Assembly (NCBI GenBank): GCA_021783175.1
Contig: JAJXUF010000160.1
Coordinates: forward strand, 1 to 6,584
DNA length: 6,584 nucleotides
Direction: 5' to 3'
Origin: Pseudomonadota bacterium
GTDB lineage: Bacteria; Pseudomonadota; Gammaproteobacteria; Acidiferrobacterales; UBA6901
This document shows positions 5,640 through 6,584 of the stretch, in pieces; the first letter of the stretch is position 1, and each line of letters begins with the position of its first letter. The notes below the pieces were generated by a model, which was given only the letters and a program-made list of their open reading frames with translations, was not told the DNA's origin and ran no database searches. Both the position numbers and the translations under genes were made by a program.

Positions 5640-6584
5640 GTGGCGAAAGTTCAGCTTGAACATCGGCATGTGACACTGGGCGAGCCCTTGGCGTTTGATC
5701 TTGTCGATCAACACGGAAGAGTGTGGCTTAGATACGGCTATGTGATCAAGAGTGAAGGTCAGCTGGATCGTCTGATAGACCGGGGCGTCTTTTTCGAGGA
5801 GATCGTCGACGAGTCGCAGCGGCAGCAGCGGGAGAAAGAAAACGTATCTGTCTTTCTGGGCGTCAGTGAACTGGCGGACGAATTTCAGCAGTTATTCGAC
5901 CGGAAACAGATCAATTACGGGGAAGTATTGCGTGTCGCCGAACTGATCCAGGAGTTGTGCGAGCTTGATGGTGATGCGGCGCTGGCCAACATACAACTGT
6001 ACAGGAATGGCCGCTATTCCTTGCGGCATTCCTTCCACACCGCGCTGCTGACCGAGGTGCTCTTGAGGCATCTGGATCGGCCACTGGAGGTCAGGTGTCA
6101 CGCCCTTGCAGGCGCGTTGACCATGAACATCGGCATGCTTGAGTTGCAGGATCTGCTGTATCAGCAGAATGTACCGCTTACGCTCGAACAAAAGAGGGAC
6201 GTCATCGCCCACCCTCAAACGGCAGTCGAGGCACTGCGCAAGCAGGGCATTGATCATCCCGTCTGGATCGAGGTCGTCGAACACCATCACGAAATGATCG
6301 ACGGATCCGGTTACCCCAAGCGTCCGCCCGTGAATGTGCTGAGCATCGAGTCCCAAGCCGTATCAATGGCGGATCGATTTTGCGCAATGATTTCGGAGCG
6401 AAAATATCGCCCCGGAACCCTGTCCAATTTGGCGGTGCAGAATTTATTGAGCCGCCAAGCTGCCACCATTGCGCCAGTTCTCGCAAATGCTTTCAGAAAA
6501 GAAGTGGGGAACTATCCGCCCGGCACCCTGGTTGCCCTGGCCAACGGGGAAGTGGCTGTGGTGATCAGGCGTTTGTTGAATCCG
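5640..6584 (+). CDS. HD-GYP-fold protein with degenerate metal site (3' end outside the window)
   Basis: The frame is open from a GTG at 5640 to the window end (315 codons, no stop). AGGGGG (5630-5635) just upstream supports this start. An N-terminal segment (VTLGEPLAFDLVDQHGRVWLRYGYVI, 11-36) looks like the small beta domain often placed before HD-GYP domains. The HD-GYP-like domain spans about 125-290: HSFHTALLTEVLL (130-142), HP (191-192), EHHHEMIDGSGYP (214-226) and ADRFCAMISERKY (244-256). HD-GYP enzymes cleave cyclic di-GMP, but the defining HDxGK reads Met162-Asn163-Ile-Gly-Met166, so the metal-binding His and Asp and the Lys are gone, while the HHE and DGSGYP parts remain. It is therefore more likely a non-catalytic sensor or adaptor. 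The end resembles the usual HD-GYP tail (YPPGTLVALANGEVAVVIRR, 292-311), so little is probably missing. Divergent from the MlaF-like gene. Confidence 0.85.
   Translation, partial: MAKVQLEHRHVTLGEPLAFDLVDQHGRVWLRYGYVIKSEGQLDRLIDRGVFFEEIVDESQRQQREKENVSVFLGVSELADEFQQLFDRKQINYGEVLRVAELIQELCELDGDAALANIQLYRNGRYSLRHSFHTALLTEVLLRHLDRPLEVRCHALAGALTMNIGMLELQDLLYQQNVPLTLEQKRDVIAHPQTAVEALRKQGIDHPVWIEVVEHHHEMIDGSGYPKRPPVNVLSIESQAVSMADRFCAMISERKYRPGTLSNLAVQNLLSRQAATIAPVLANAFRKEVGNYPPGTLVALANGEVAVVIRRLLNP

Noticed and set aside
5473..5673. Small plus-strand open frame crossing the divergent intergenic region.
   Set aside because: It overlaps the start of both flanking genes, has no good ribosome binding site and no recognisable protein features.
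1..6584. Defence system, prophage, toxin-antitoxin pair, CRISPR or transposon.
   Set aside because: Looked for small paired genes, integrase or transposase motifs and regularly spaced repeats. The small genes are not paired or overlapping in toxin-antitoxin fashion, and no mobile-element motif was seen.

Overview
The window looks like chromosomal DNA of a Gram-negative proteobacterium. A betaproteobacterium, possibly of the Nitrosomonadales/Gallionellaceae type, is my best guess. The reasons are protein style (an MlaF with the DPFV-QFL-G-PDGPV-FHYP tail, an EAL-HDOD protein, a type IVa pilin-like helix), the GC-rich third positions and AGGA/GGGAG ribosome binding sites. This is an inference from protein style, not a database result. 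I see no rRNA, tRNA, CRISPR array, insertion sequence or phage gene.

Layout. Plus strand, 1-2933: an EAL-HDOD signalling protein, probably beginning before the window; a membrane protein that joins a zinc ribbon, a DUF2628-like membrane part and a type IV pilin-like domain; and a small cysteine-containing protein of unknown function. Next comes a GNAT acetyltransferase (2934-3470, plus), which meets a 92-residue helical unknown (3471-3749, minus) stop codon to stop codon. Then, on the minus strand, come a seven-helix DUF6629-type membrane protein (3927-4607) and an MlaF-like ABC ATPase (4701-5510). Finally an HD-GYP-fold protein (plus, from a GTG at 5640) runs off the right end. It is divergent from the ABC gene across a 129-bp region holding a 9-bp perfect inverted repeat and candidate promoters in both directions. 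No gene-free stretch exceeds about 180 bases.

How the genes may work together. Most look like single-gene units, not one pathway. A loose theme is cyclic-di-GMP-type signalling and the envelope: both end genes carry c-di-GMP phosphodiesterase folds (EAL and HD-GYP) whose catalytic motifs are visibly broken, so both are more likely sensors, scaffolds or regulators than enzymes. The most unusual items are the zinc ribbon/DUF2628/pilin fusion, whose pilin helix lacks the prepilin-peptidase Gly and Glu5; the MlaF-like ATPase, which has a Tyr at the H-loop position and no mlaE partner behind it; and the inverted repeat between the two divergent genes. I do not see a clear new multi-gene defence or mobile system here.
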